Source of the DNA: Diplonema japonicum
Lineage: Eukaryota > Euglenozoa > Diplonemea > Diplonemida > Diplonemidae
DNA: 64,000 nt
Direction of reading: 5' to 3'
NCBI GenBank assembly: GCA_964019335.1
Contig: OZ025689.1
Location: 62,001 to 126,000, forward strand
Shown piece after piece: positions 38,782 through 49,686 of the stretch. Every line of letters starts with the position of its first letter. Position 1 is the stretch's first letter. A program made the position numbers and the translations under genes. Under the pieces are notes generated by a model, which saw nothing but the letters and a program-made list of their open reading frames with translations, ran no database searches and was not told the origin of the DNA.

Positions 38782-41072
38782 TCATTTCCCTCTGTTGTTC
38801 CAAGTGCTTTTCAGTTTGTTAGGCAACTCGCCAGTCCCTGCCTCCCATAAGGACAGGAGGCCTTCGTAGAGTGCATAGTACCAAATCTTCTTGACCTTTG
38901 AAACGACAAGAGGCGGCTTCATGATCCATAAGCTAGTGAGGGAGACGAGAAGGAAGAAGACACTCATCCCGATTAAGATATACATGTTAAACCACTTGTT
39001 GTCAACGTCGAAGTCTTGCAGTTCAAGATAGCTGTCGCCCGTGAAGCATTGGGGGTCTACAGGCACAGGGGTGTTTTGAGCAGCGGCCAAGGAAGAAGGT
39101 AGTGTAATGTTGTGGATGTCGCACCCGAAGTCGTTGCCGTGGAACATGTTTACCAGGAGGCTTTCGTAGCAATATCTGAAGTATGATATTTTCTGCACCC
39201 ATTGCAGCCACGAGGGTATGCTTCGCGAGTTGATCAGCAGCCCGCCTGTCACGATGAAGAACGCGAACAAGGCCTCCAACACCGTTGCCGCCGAGCTCAC
39301 CGACCCCGCCATGCTCCCCACTGCGAACGCCAACGCGAAGAACGCTGTCTGAGTGACCGCTATGAGCCCAGCTAGATTCGTCGTCCCCCCATTGCCCTGT
39401 GTTAAAAAAAAAAAAGGTTTGCAAAAAAGAAAAAAATCCCCATACGTGAAACGTGACGAACTGAAACGACGTCACCATGAAGAAAATCGTGAACAACAAT
39501 CTGATAACCAGCAGCTCCCACACCACACAGCACAACCAGTACGTCAGGGTGTTGTAGCAACCGCTGGCACGTAAATGGATAAACACCTTTTTTTTTCTTA
39601 TTACTTTTCCCCCCCCGACAAAAATGACATACCGGACGGTGTCTGATGAGTGTCGATGCTGCAGGGATGTTTACCAGCATCAGCACAATGACGGTGAAGA
39701 AGGTGATCCCCACCCTGTTCTGCAGCCCAGCCTGGTCAAGCTTTTGGAACTCGTACAACTTGCACATCCCGATGACCAGCATGATAGTCACAGCGACACG
39801 GGCCACGTTCCACCACTTATGTGCCCATTGCCGCATGGCGATGGACCTCAAGAGGATGAACAGCCTCCGTAGCTCAGACGGTTCTCTGCCGCCTATCTGC
39901 ATCGACGACTCATCTGATACAACGGACGTCGCATTTAGTGCATCCTTCGCTACGTCTTTCAGGAACGGGTACAAATGCGTCTGGTACTCCGCCGACTGTA
40001 TGAACTCCTCTTCAAGGGACCGGGCGTCCATCTGTGGTGTGTCCTCTCCTCCATCGTTCCATCCTGCTTCCTCTGTCTTGCACAGCTGCAGTAAGAAGTC
40101 CGTCGGTGTATAGTTTCTACTCCATATCATCCCCCTTGACTGGAAGAACCCTATTGCCTCTTCACCCGCCTTCCCGAAGTACGCCATCCGCCCCCCATGG
40201 ATCAGCACGAGGTTGTCCACAATGTTGTACACCTTCCACCGTGGCTGGTGAAGCGTCACCACTACGGTCTTCCCTATGCCCGCAAGCCGCCGTAGTAGCT
40301 TCATGATAGACAGTGACGCGGAGTATCCCAGCCCACCGGTAGGAGACTCAACGAACAGCACTGTCGGGTCAAGAAGAAGTTCCTGCGCAATTGTGAGTCG
40401 CATTCTCGCCTCAAGGTCAAGCTCGTTCACGCTTCGGCCTTGCTTCGAGGTCAGGTCCACGATGTCCAGTACCCCGTCGACAGTCTTGTTCAGCTCGTAG
40501 TTCGACATCTGCAAGTGGAGCTCGAGGGAGATGAGCAAGTTCTGCCTGACCGAAAGAGACCTCGAAACAAACACGCCGTTCTTCCTTGCGAACCCCACCA
40601 CGGACCTCCTGTACCACGGACCGATGGGCGTCCTGTTGTAGAAAATGTTCCCTGTGTACTGGTCGTCTTCAAGGGCGCCTGCCAGAGCCGTCACAAGTGC
40701 TGTCACCTCTGACTCATCTGACCCGAGGATTGCTGTAATCTTCCCCGAGAGGAGCACACCGCTCACGTTAAGAAGCAGGTGGCCTCCAAAAGGGTTCGGG
40801 ATACATACGTTGTGGAACACAACAGGCATGTCATTCCTCTTCCGCGAAGTTCCGTATCCGATGATGTCACTGACGTCCTCACCTTCCCGGCGATGGTCGT
40901 TGGCCCACGTGGCCGCGTTCTCCAGTATCGTACTCTCCAGCTCGTCCACCTCAACGTCTTCATCCATGCTCTCGGCACCTAACTCCCCCGACACACAGCT
41001 GTGAAACGCCAACGAGTGTGCCGATTTTGCCCTTGTGGGGCTGTGCACGCTGCGACCGGTCGGAGATGACAT
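38782..41072 (-). CDS. ABCG/White-type half-transporter with degenerate ATPase site (731 aa)
   Basis: Exons 39633-41072, 39446-39586 and 38782-39396, with introns of 46 and 49 nt (GTATG, phase 0). The NBD precedes the membrane domain, and THQPRW-type spacing (VVVTLHQPRWKVYNIV) fits family G. Key residues are lost. Walker A is ILGSDESEVTALV instead of GxxxxGK[ST], with the Lys replaced by Val. The Q-loop Gln is Lys (FARKNGVF). The LSGGQ signature is ELDLEARMRLTIAQEL. Walker B reads TVLFVESPTGG, without DE. The H-loop His survives. The membrane half is intact (YWLCCVVWELLVIRLLFTIF and ALFAFFIVTGGLLINS). Possibly a non-hydrolysing dimer partner. Confidence 0.88.
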
Positions 41073-41138
41073 CACAACCGCATGCGAATGCTTCTATGTA
41101 GTTTTAGGTTACGAAGATCAACAGGAAACTAAAAGAAG

Positions 41139-42248
41139 CTAGAAAAATGGCAACGTGCGTAATCTCTTATTCATTCCGGAGTGTCCGCCACCTGGTCGCT
41201 TGCGTGGCTGGAGATCCAGGTACGAAGCCTGTTCGATGAAGGCAGCATCGTCGGGCTCGTTGAGAATCTCCTGGAGACGTGCGACCGTGTCTTGTTTGTG
41301 CCCTTTGAGGAGGGCTTCCCATTGCATGATTGCGTCTGCTTGGTAGGTGTCATCCAAGCTCTGGGTGCTGTCGGTTGCAAGGACGTTGTAGTGCCTTTTG
41401 AGATCCATAAGGTCAGCACCAGGGGTGCCATCATCCTCACACAGGAGGGAGAGGTATGAGTAGTTGGACAGCTTTCGACGGGCATCGTCGAGGTCAGTGA
41501 AGGGGACCTCGTAGTCAGGGAACAAGGCGAAAGTGATGGCGGGCAGCACTTTCTTCATGATGGCATCGTGGTTTGAGGCGACCTGTGGCCGCGCCACCTG
41601 CTGTTCGTGGTATCCTCTTGCCTCGCTGTGCATGGATGGTGCTCTGAAGGAAGGTGCCGGTTGTGAGTACTCTCGAGCATATTGCACCTCTTCTGCACGT
41701 CGCCGTTCTCTCTCAATTGTGTCCCGTTCCATAGCGCTCCTGAAGGTCGCTGTTATTTCTATCGTGCGCAGCTCGTCTTCCACTTCCTGCTTCACCTCGT
41801 CATGCAGCCTCTCCACACGCGGCTGCAGCATTTTCCGCTTGGTGTTCGCTTCCGTTATCCTCGCGATGTCCGGGTCCTCCGTGCTGAGGAGCTCCTTTAG
41901 CTGTCTATGGTGGCGCGCATCATCTGTGACAACAGACGTGTAGGTCTTAAGCAATGTGTTTTGTATGTTGAGCAAGAAGCTCATCCCCTTGTTGATGGTC
42001 TCCTCCCATTTAGATGGCACGGGCTGCCAATAAGGGTCACGAAGCATCTGCTTCTCCGACTGCTCATTGAACCACACGTGGACTGCACGGCACATTTTGA
42101 GATTCTTATCAACAACCTTAGTCCATGCGTCGAGTTCCTTCACCCTGTCCTGCACGTCTTTGCGCCATCGCAGCTCGACTTCGATAGCTTCGCTGATGGC
42201 AATCGAGCTCCGCGACTCGCCTCCCAAAGGCGCGCTCCTGTGCAACAT
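41139..42248 (-). CDS. Helical protein of unknown function (369 aa)
   Basis: Single exon. ATG at 42248 (MLHRSAPLGGESRSSIAISE). The first 190 residues are charged helix with coiled-coil character (ELRWRKDVQDRVKELDAWTK; VERLHDEVKQEVEDELRTIE). A globular part follows with FALFPDYEVPFTDLDDARRK and SYLSLLCEDDGTPGADLMDL. Basic C-terminus (RKRPGGGHSGMNKRLRTLPF). Lies 66 nt from the ABCG start and 98 nt from the eL34 stop. No family recognised. Confidence 0.75.
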   Translation of the reverse strand: MLHRSAPLGGESRSSIAISEAIEVELRWRKDVQDRVKELDAWTKVVDKNLKMCRAVHVWFNEQSEKQMLRDPYWQPVPSKWEETINKGMSFLLNIQNTLLKTYTSVVTDDARHHRQLKELLSTEDPDIARITEANTKRKMLQPRVERLHDEVKQEVEDELRTIEITATFRSAMERDTIERERRRAEEVQYAREYSQPAPSFRAPSMHSEARGYHEQQVARPQVASNHDAIMKKVLPAITFALFPDYEVPFTDLDDARRKLSNYSYLSLLCEDDGTPGADLMDLKRHYNVLATDSTQSLDDTYQADAIMQWEALLKGHKQDTVARLQEILNEPDDAAFIEQASYLDLQPRKRPGGGHSGMNKRLRTLPFF

Positions 42249-42346
42249 CTTGCTGTGATGCTCTCGGCGAAGGGAATGGCTATAAAAAGCAAACTTTTTG
42301 ATAACAACAAAAAAGTAGAAAGTCAAAAAAAAAAGGGGTTCGTTAT

Positions 42347-42778
42347 CTACCTCCTGCGGTTCAACACACTCTTCACGATTTTCTGCTCCTCAATAAGGAA
42401 GGCACGGATGACCCTGTAACACATGCATTGCTGCTTCTTGTTCTGCATACCTCTCCTTGACCTGCGTGCTGGTCAGCACACCACCGTAGGCACGGGACAC
42501 TGTCTTGAACCTCCTGGGCGCCTGTTGTGGTGTTTATCTTGCAATACTATGTGTCAAGTCAATACCCTGTAGGACCCCTTCTGCCCTCCCTCCCTCAGGG
42601 CCTTCGTACCGTTCAGCCTGGTGTGGCCCAAGTATTTCGGGGTGTGCGGCCCCGCCACTCTCTTCTTCACCCTCTTGCATGCGAGCTTCCCGCCCACGAT
42701 CCTGTGAATCACGAACTTCGAGTCATGTCCCTTCGTGTTGTACTTGTGCTTTCTCTGGAAGTGAACTCTCTGCACCAT
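42347..42778 (-). CDS. RPL34: 60S ribosomal protein L34 (eL34, 116 aa)
   Basis: Exons 42566-42778, 42451-42521 and 42347-42413. Introns are 44 nt (42522-42565, GTATTG donor, phase 0) and 37 nt (42414-42450, GTATGC donor, phase 2). The protein starts MVQRVHFQRKHKYNTKGHDS and ends VKERVIRAFLIEEQKIVKSV then LNRRR. SRAYGGVL and the VQR..[FY].RK.KYNT start are characteristic of eL34, and the length fits. This is one of the safest intron models in the window, because the ribosomal protein is so conserved. Confidence 0.96.
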
Positions 42779-42866
42779 TTTGACTCAAGTCGTCCTGTGG
42801 GGGTTCTGAAGGAAAAAAATAACAGTAAAAGTATGCTATCGTTTATGGTTAAACACTATTACAAAA

Positions 42867-45823
42867 TTACATCACCGTGCAGCAACCGCAACCACCTTCC
42901 TTGGCATCTTTCGGCTTGGTAGGGGGCCCAGGTGCGATAGGTTCCCTGCTCTCAGGGGTGCGACGCTGGGGCGTAGGAGTGACAGTGCGTGACGCAGCAG
43001 GAGTGCTGCTTTCTTCGTGGGCTTCCACAGGTTCCCTCACTTTCCTGGAGGGCTCGGACATCTGGTCAGCCTTGGGCGATGGCTCGGATGGCACGGGGGT
43101 CGCGGTACGCTCGCTATGCGGCGAGGGCTCGGCAGAGGACCTCACAGAAGGGTAGTTGCTGGTGACGGGCGACGCGTAGTGTTGGATGGTGCGCATCGAA
43201 TCGTTCTTTTGCACTTTGTCGAAGTCCGTCCTTACGTAAGAGAAGGATTGCGGCGCCTGGCCGCCCAAGGCCACTGTCGCCACGTCCTCAGAGATACCTG
43301 TGAGCACGCCCCTCTTCCAGTCCTCCTCGGTGTTGTTCCTTACCATCACCGAGCTGCCTTCCCGTACACTGAGGTCGCTCGCTTTCGTCATCCATTTGCT
43401 GACAAGCGACAGTAATTTGATCTCAGGAGGTTCCGAGAACTGACGGAGCAGCAGCCCAACAGGACGGCACCTGCTTGCCGGGACGCGGTACTCCATCTGA
43501 GGCTGAGAGCGGAAGTCTGCATCAACAGTGGCGAGGACGTTTCGGAAGGGGTGTTCGATGTCTGTTATCATGTCAGCGTCTGTGTAGCACATGACTGTGA
43601 CGCGGACAAGCGGGATGCCCTTGGGGTGCAGCGGGACAAGAACCCACATCGTGTTGTCGACGTTCGAAGACACCTCTTCCACGTCGCAAGACAGCGCCAG
43701 CGAGTAGTACTGGAAGAAGGCACGGTGCACTGCGAACTGCAACGACGGGCTAAAGAACAAAGCCTCGCCCACCTTGTTGTTTTCACTCCACTGCTCCCAT
43801 TCGGTAGGGGCCTTTTCAGATGGCCGCCACTCCTCCCTCTCCCGCTCCACCATCCTGCCTGCCGTTCTGTCACTCGATATTTTCTTCTGTTTGCTTGACT
43901 TCCTCGGAGCCAACATCCATTCAGCTAACTCGAACTCGTTTCCGTGGTATGTGATCGCAGGGCCTGTTATGACCTTCCACGGTGTGAGTTGCAACCCTTT
44001 TCTTGTCCACCCCCATGGTCTAATGTGAGGCCTTCCGCCAGTCACCTTAGGCTTACCATCCTGTGAAAAGTGTGTTGTTACGAGATTTGAGGCATACTCC
44101 TTCGAACTTCTTGTTGATCCTCCCGTCAAGCCTTCCTTCGTCGATCACCAGCTCCACCTCCGAGTGCGACAGGTAGTAGAGGCCTTTGTTGTGTATCTCA
44201 ACGAACACTCGCGTAATGCGGCCGCTCTTTGTTTCCATCTGTGCATTTTAATTTTTTGGTTAAGAACTCACGGTTAATATACCACAACAGGTGTCGACCG
44301 CTGTGAGAAGCCGCACCACATGTTCCCCGTGGTGGTCCACTCGTAAAGGGATAGCGGCTGGCCGCTGTTTATCAGGCCCCACGAGGAAGCGTCGATGATT
44401 ACACCACATCTGTGATGGTATTGAGAATAAATATATGAGTTAAAGGAAGTCTTTGTGAGACGCCCCCTTGTTCTCATCTACTCCAATAAAAGACGAGGGC
44501 ATACCTGAAGGGGAACTCCTTAGAAGCCATCGCGGTGCTGTCCACCTTGAGTGCTATCACAGGCTTCGCAGACTTCAGCTTCACTTTTGTCATCTCAACG
44601 GAAATGGCGATGCCCTGGTCGGTGCGTGACACACCAGCGGACTCGGCCTTGTCTGCAAAGAGCAGGAAATGCCCATCGTCAGACACATCATTGCCAGGCC
44701 TACCGACAGTGCGTGCTATCGTATCCCTTTTTCTGTTGAGAGCTTCCTGCAGGAACGCATTGTTGATTGGCAGGCCAGTGTTGGTGTCATGGAACTGGAT
44801 GATATCAGGCTGCCGGAAGACAAGAACCTCGAGGTCTTTTGGGTTGTCGTCACCAGTTGCTTTTGTGTAAGAAGCGAAGAGCTGGCTAAGGAAAGACCCG
44901 CCTCCCCGCTCAAGGGGGTACCCAGAGATGAGGTACACATCGTCTTCCACCTTGAGGCCGAACACGATGTTGTTGATGCAGAGAGACAGCAGGTCGGAGA
45001 TGAGGCGCTTGGTATCCGCGACTGTGAAGTCTTCGTGGGAGAGGCACATGTCGACACTGGCGCAGGACTCGTCAGCTCTCTTGAAAGCGACCTTGTAAAA
45101 GCCAACGTTTTCCGAGTGCCCCTCGCTGACTTCGTTCATAGCTTCAGAGAGTTCCATAAGTCGGTCTGCACCGTCGCCCGGTCCGTCATATGACAAGAAG
45201 CTGATGTGCGACTCCTTCAGCCACTCTTGAGACATGTCTGCGATGTCGTTCAGCCGTGTTAGTGACGGGAAGCCCGACTTGCGATGCGCAGCCTCTTCGT
45301 GTCGTAAGTTCCTGAGGTTCATCACCTGCGTCCTGGCTTCCTTCACTTCTTCCGCTTCACTCTCCTCGAACTGCTGAGTGGCCACTGCCGCCTCATCGTG
45401 TCTTTTGAACAGATCCTCGGATAAATCATCTAACCTGATGGTGTCCCCTTCTCCTTCCGGCATTATGGCATCCAGTTCGCTCATACTAAGCCCCTCCCCG
45501 TATAACTGCAGCAAGTCCTTCAGTGACTTCTTCGACATGCATCCGGTGCCGTCAGTATCAAACGCCATTAGCGCTTGTTTTATATCGTCCTGTGTCAGCA
45601 CTTCTTTCTTCAGTATCGTGTAAAACCTCTTGAACTTGTTGTAGTCCACTACACCGTCGCTCTTGCTGATGAGGTCGTTCAGCGTAGCCTCGGAGGGGGT
45701 CAACCCCAGCTCCCTCAACGCCTTCATCACCAGTGCATGGTAGATGAAGGCGCCCTTGTCGGACACAGGGTTCGCGTGCTCGTCGAACACCATCCGCACG
45801 CGTGCCTCCTCTTCTTCATCCAT
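42867..45823 (-). CDS. EF-hand protein with CaaX end, unknown family (926 aa)
   Basis: Exons 44505-45823, 44283-44409, 44098-44238 and 42867-44060. Introns of 95, 44 and 37 nt have donors GTATGC, GTATAT and GTATGC. The 95-nt one is the longest found here. One EF-hand loop is visible (FDTDGTGCMSKKSL, about 88-101), within a calmodulin-like N-terminal region. A long globular middle (SHISFLSYDGPGDGADRLME; VFGLKVEDDVYLISGYPLER; EWTTTGNMWCGFSQRSTPVV) matches nothing I recognise. The tail is Ser/Pro/Glu-rich and ends GGCGCCTVM, a CaaX box with adjacent cysteines, suggesting prenylation and membrane anchoring. Confidence 0.83.
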
Positions 45824-45920
45824 TTTTGCTGCCTATGTGCTGTGAAGTCTTGTAGCTGTTTAAACAGTTGAAACACTCCCAACTGGGGTAAGGGGTTATT
45901 AAGACTACCAACACTTTACT

Positions 45921-47907
45921 TTATGCCGGTGGCAAATTAGCGAGCATGGCCTGTATCAGTAGGTGCTGTTCAGGTGCATACCTCCTCTTCCTCATCCACC
46001 TGCACTTCTCCGTTACCCCACCCGTCATCGCCCCATCCATCACCCTCTTCGTCTGCCAGCTCATCCACTTGCACTTCGTTAGCCACTGGAGAAGCCGAGA
46101 CGGGCTCTGGTGGTACATCAACAACAGAATCGTTCACTTGCACAGGGTCACTCACTTGTATAGGGTCACGCACTTGCACCTCGTTAACCACAGGAGGGAT
46201 CGAGACTGGCTCCGGGGGTGAAGCAGCTAGTACTTCCTGAGTTTCGGGCACAACTTCCTGCGGTGCTGTGGGTGCCACTTCTTTTTGAGACTCGGTCGGG
46301 AGCTCAGCTTGCTTTTCCAACTCAGGGATCTTTACAGGCTTGACATGCTCCTTGTAGATATTCATCAGCGGCGACCCAATGTCCTGTGGTTGCGGTGATG
46401 ACAGAATGTTGCACATACCCTGACAGCCAGCCCTCGCGAGGTGCTCAGCATGATGTCAATGCAGCGTCCGATGTACGGGAGGAGGTCGTCGCACATCACC
46501 TTGATGAAGGCGAGGTAGCCCTGCAGCTCACCCTCGTCGAGGGACTGCGTGTTGTAAACGTCGACCACGTCAATGACGCACTGCTGCAGCGTGTTGGAGA
46601 GCTTCTGGATAATTTGCGGGGTCAGCGAGGTGAGGGCACAACGCCTGACCTCATTTAAGGCTGAGAGAATCCCATTGGTTAGGTACCCAAGTGGGAGATA
46701 TTGCCTGAGGAGCTGTGACGGCGCTGTGGACACTCCTGTCCGTTCATAGCGCGGTTCCTTAATTGCGGAGGTGCTGTGCTTATTGCTCCACACATGATTG
46801 CTCAACGACAGCTGGAACGAACTGTACGCACCATCGATGCCCTGCTCCCACAGGCCGAGGACGCGCTTCGAGAACATGTCGTACAACACAGGGCGGATGT
46901 CGACACCCTTCTTCGCCAAGTCCTTACCGCACTGCATGGCTTGGGTAAGAAGCTGCTTGATGTCCCCACCACAGGTCACCATTGGGAGGTTCCTCCTAAT
47001 GATGGACAGGTAGTTAGAGACAACGCCTGCCAACCATGCACCCAGCACGTCACAGACAGCTGTTGTGAGTTTGCTAGGACAAAAAAAAAAAAAAAAAAAC
47101 ACATACGCGTATCGTGTTCGGTGTCGTAGCTGGAAAGCTTTCCCTCTTTGTTTTTGAAGGACGAGTTGTACTCCGTGATGACGCCGGGGAGGTTGGTGCC
47201 GATAACATTGCACACCTTGTTGAGCTGCAGGGATGGTAAAATATAAATTAAAAAAAAGAGTTACAACATACATAGTTGGAGGGGCCTCTCTGGACATCTT
47301 TGAGAAGGGACTGAAGGTACTGCAGCCTTTTGGCGAGGAACAGCTTGCGTAGCTCCCTGTTGGGGATGATTTTGAGGCGCGACAAGAAGGAAATAATCTT
47401 AATGCACTGTGCAGGGGAGAGTGTAGTGGATAGCTTCGATGTGAGCTGTGGGAGATGCTTGCGCATTGTGTCTTCCATCTCAGATGCAATTACCGTGAGG
47501 ACTGAGATGGTGGGTGCTGATGCGAGGAGGGACTCCACCTTCTCGTGAAGGAGCACTGCCTCGTGGTAAAGTTCGTTTCTCAAACAGTTTTCGAGAATAG
47601 AGGGCAGCTCTAGCATATCGCGTATCACCTCTTGGCTGCTTCTTAATGTTCTTAACTGTTGTCTCCCCTTCTTCCATTCATGCCCCTTCTCCGTGAGCCG
47701 TGTCATGCACTGCCTTAAGGACTGTTCTTCGCTTTGCAGCCTTTCTGTCACCATCGCGTTCTTGTGTGCCTCCTTCAACACCTCCGAGCAGCACCTTGAG
47801 CTCTTCAGGAACACGGGGTAGTGCGCAACTGAAATGTCCACCATCTCGTTGGTGATCCTCTGCTGCTCCGCCACAAGGCGCGAGGGCTCCCTTAGAAATG
47901 ACTCCAT
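45921..47907 (-). CDS. COG8: Conserved oligomeric Golgi complex subunit 8 (608 aa)
   Basis: Tethering-complex subunit for retrograde traffic within the Golgi. Five exons: 47272-47907, 47107-47224, 46419-47059, 45982-46383 and 45921-45950. Introns of 47, 47, 35 and 31 nt all have GTATG donors. The N-terminus follows COG8 closely (FLREPSRLVAEQQRITNEMV; LLHEKVESLLASAPTISVL; LSRLKIIPNRELRKLFLAKR), and the middle has DVLGAWLAGVVSNYL and VDVYNTQSLDEGELQGYL. The last 140 residues are an acidic extension with an internal repeat (PPEPVSIPPVVNEVQV and PPEPVSASPVANEVQV), not typical of the family. Confidence 0.92.
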
Positions 47908-48102
47908 TTTTATATATGGTGTGTATTGCCTTTCTATGTGCAGTGTACTTCAAGTAACAGAAACACGTGAATAAAGAAACAAAAACAAAAAAAAAAAAAA
48001 AAACTCCTCACTTTTCTACAAAGCGGGAGTGTGTTACGGGTTGTTATAAAAAAAAAAAGGGTATAATAGTTTCTGAAAAACTTCTTTTTTGTTCTCTTCT
48101 TT

Positions 48103-48651
48103 CTAATCATCGGTGCATGCTGCGATTGCTGTTTCTATGAGGCCCTGGACGAAGCTGGGGAGGTTCAGAGATGCAAGGTCGCCTTCTTGGTCCCAAGAGG
48201 CAGTCCACGATACAAAGCATGAATTGGATGTTGTGGTGGACCTCAGGACCTTCATGGAGGCACGAAAGCCTTTGGTGTGTAAGCTGTTGTTGCTGCTGAG
48301 GGTGTATGTATAAGATTTCTCATTCTGCGTGATGCTGCGACCGACCTGCTTTTCAGTGAGGGAAAGGGTAGTACCCTTCGGGTCTCGTAAAGCGCCAACC
48401 TCCTTCCCATCGCCTGTTATAACAATATCAGGTAAACTGTCGAAGTCAAGCTTTGCAAACAGCTCATCTGCATCAACCTCAGCTGCCATCTGCACGCAGT
48501 ACCCCTCCCCTTCCCCGCCCCCTCCTTCTGTGAGGCATCTCGCCAGAAACGGCTTCGGCTCGGCTGGTTCTTCGTCCACCAATCTGTTGATCAGCCCATC
48601 GATTAACTCCGGTATGCAGTGCTTCTGAAGATAAACAGTTTTCGAATCCAT
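48103..48651 (-). CDS. RIIa-domain protein with SRPBCC/START-like domain (182 aa)
   Basis: Single exon; ATG at 48651. Residues 5-42 (TVYLQKHCIPELIDGLINRL, then EPAEPKPFLARCL) fit the RIIa dimerisation-docking motif. The rest reads KGTTLSLTEKQVGRSITQNE, SYTYTLSSNN, KGFRASMKVLRS and CFVSWTASWDQEGDLASLNL, the strand order of polyketide-cyclase/Bet v 1-type (SRPBCC) small-molecule-binding folds. It ends in the long helix FVQGLIETAIAACTDD. A docked ligand-binding module is a reasonable inference. Both domain calls are by pattern only. Confidence 0.75.
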   Translation of the reverse strand: MDSKTVYLQKHCIPELIDGLINRLVDEEPAEPKPFLARCLTEGGGGEGEGYCVQMAAEVDADELFAKLDFDSLPDIVITGDGKEVGALRDPKGTTLSLTEKQVGRSITQNEKSYTYTLSSNNSLHTKGFRASMKVLRSTTTSNSCFVSWTASWDQEGDLASLNLPSFVQGLIETAIAACTDD

Positions 48652-49686
48652 TAGCCTGCCGTGCTTGAAAAAAAAAAAAAAAAAAAAAAGGACTTTCTCT
48701 TTTTCTTCTTTTCTTTAAAAAATACTTTTCTTTTGCAACAAAGACTGACGGCAATGCACCATCCCAAACGAGCAGCAAAAAAAAAAAAAAAAAAAAGACC
48801 GCCATAAAGTACATGGGGCGGGGTGGGGGGGTTTGTAGTCATGACGTTATACTTTCATCTCGGGTATCTAAAAAGGGGGACAAAGGTAGAAATTGAGCGC
48901 TAAATCAATGAAGTAATTTTCGTTTAATTTACAACCTGAAGCCAACCTTAACTCGAATGAAAGAAGACAAGTCAAGGGCGGTGCCTAGTAAGCCTGAAGT
49001 CGGGGTATTTTCGTGTGTGAAGGTCAAGCTGAGGAACATTTCTCAGGACTTCTCGGTGCCCCTTTCGTCATCACTTTCTTCGCGAATAGCAAAAGAAAAA
49101 AAAAAACTAAATTGAAGTAAGAACCTTATTGTGTATTTTTGCAAGTGGAAAAGGAATGTTGCTCTCATCTGGAGGCTGTAAGAGTCACAAACTGGGAAGA
49201 GAAAAAAAAAAGAAAAACAATGGGGTAAATGAACTACTGCGGGGGAAAGGGCGTGGTGAAGATTTCATTAAAAGCAAGACTAGCAAAGAAAAGTGCCTCT
49301 CCTCTGGTTCATCAAACTAGCAACAGCGTAGCGAACGCGGCTTTCTTCTTCTTCTTCTTTTTCTTTTTAACCCCCTCTTTGACTTTTCCTTTTTTTTTTT
49401 CTTCGCATAAGAAAAAAAAAAGAAAAAAGAGAAGAAGAAAAAAAAAAAGAAAGCCCGTAAAGGGCCGATTTTTCTAATAATGGTGTATTACTTCTTAACG
49501 TGTAACCGCACACCGACGTTTTTTTTTGAGGTCCGCCGCACCTTGACCAGTAGTGTGGCAGAGTCCCAGAGTTAGATAGGGCTGTGGCCTATTAGAGAAA
49601 GAACCTGACTGCACTTCTCTAATACCCGTCAAGCAAAGTACGGGGGGGAGGGGGGAGCCCGACGGATTTTAGAGAATCTTTTATTT
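48652..49686. other. Intergenic region with a strong hairpin
   Basis: About 1 kb. A20 runs near 48668 and 48778, a more balanced section 48850-49340, and a 10-bp perfect stem at 49590-49624 described separately. No coding exon could be assembled. Confidence 0.6.
49590..49624. other. Perfect 10-bp stem with 15-nt loop
   Basis: TATTAGAGAA (49590-49599) and TTCTCTAATA (49615-49624) are exact complements around AGAACCTGACTGCAC. It sits in a balanced stretch (49530-49640) bounded by T8 and G-rich tracts. It could be a small RNA, a processing signal or chance. No known RNA family fits. Confidence 0.4.

Noticed and set aside
39402-39632. Alternative splice of the ABCG gene to a CAG at 39567
   Set aside because: It breaks the frame of the membrane segment. 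The AAAG acceptor at 39587 keeps phase 0 and yields a continuous VFIHLRASGCYNTLTYWL.
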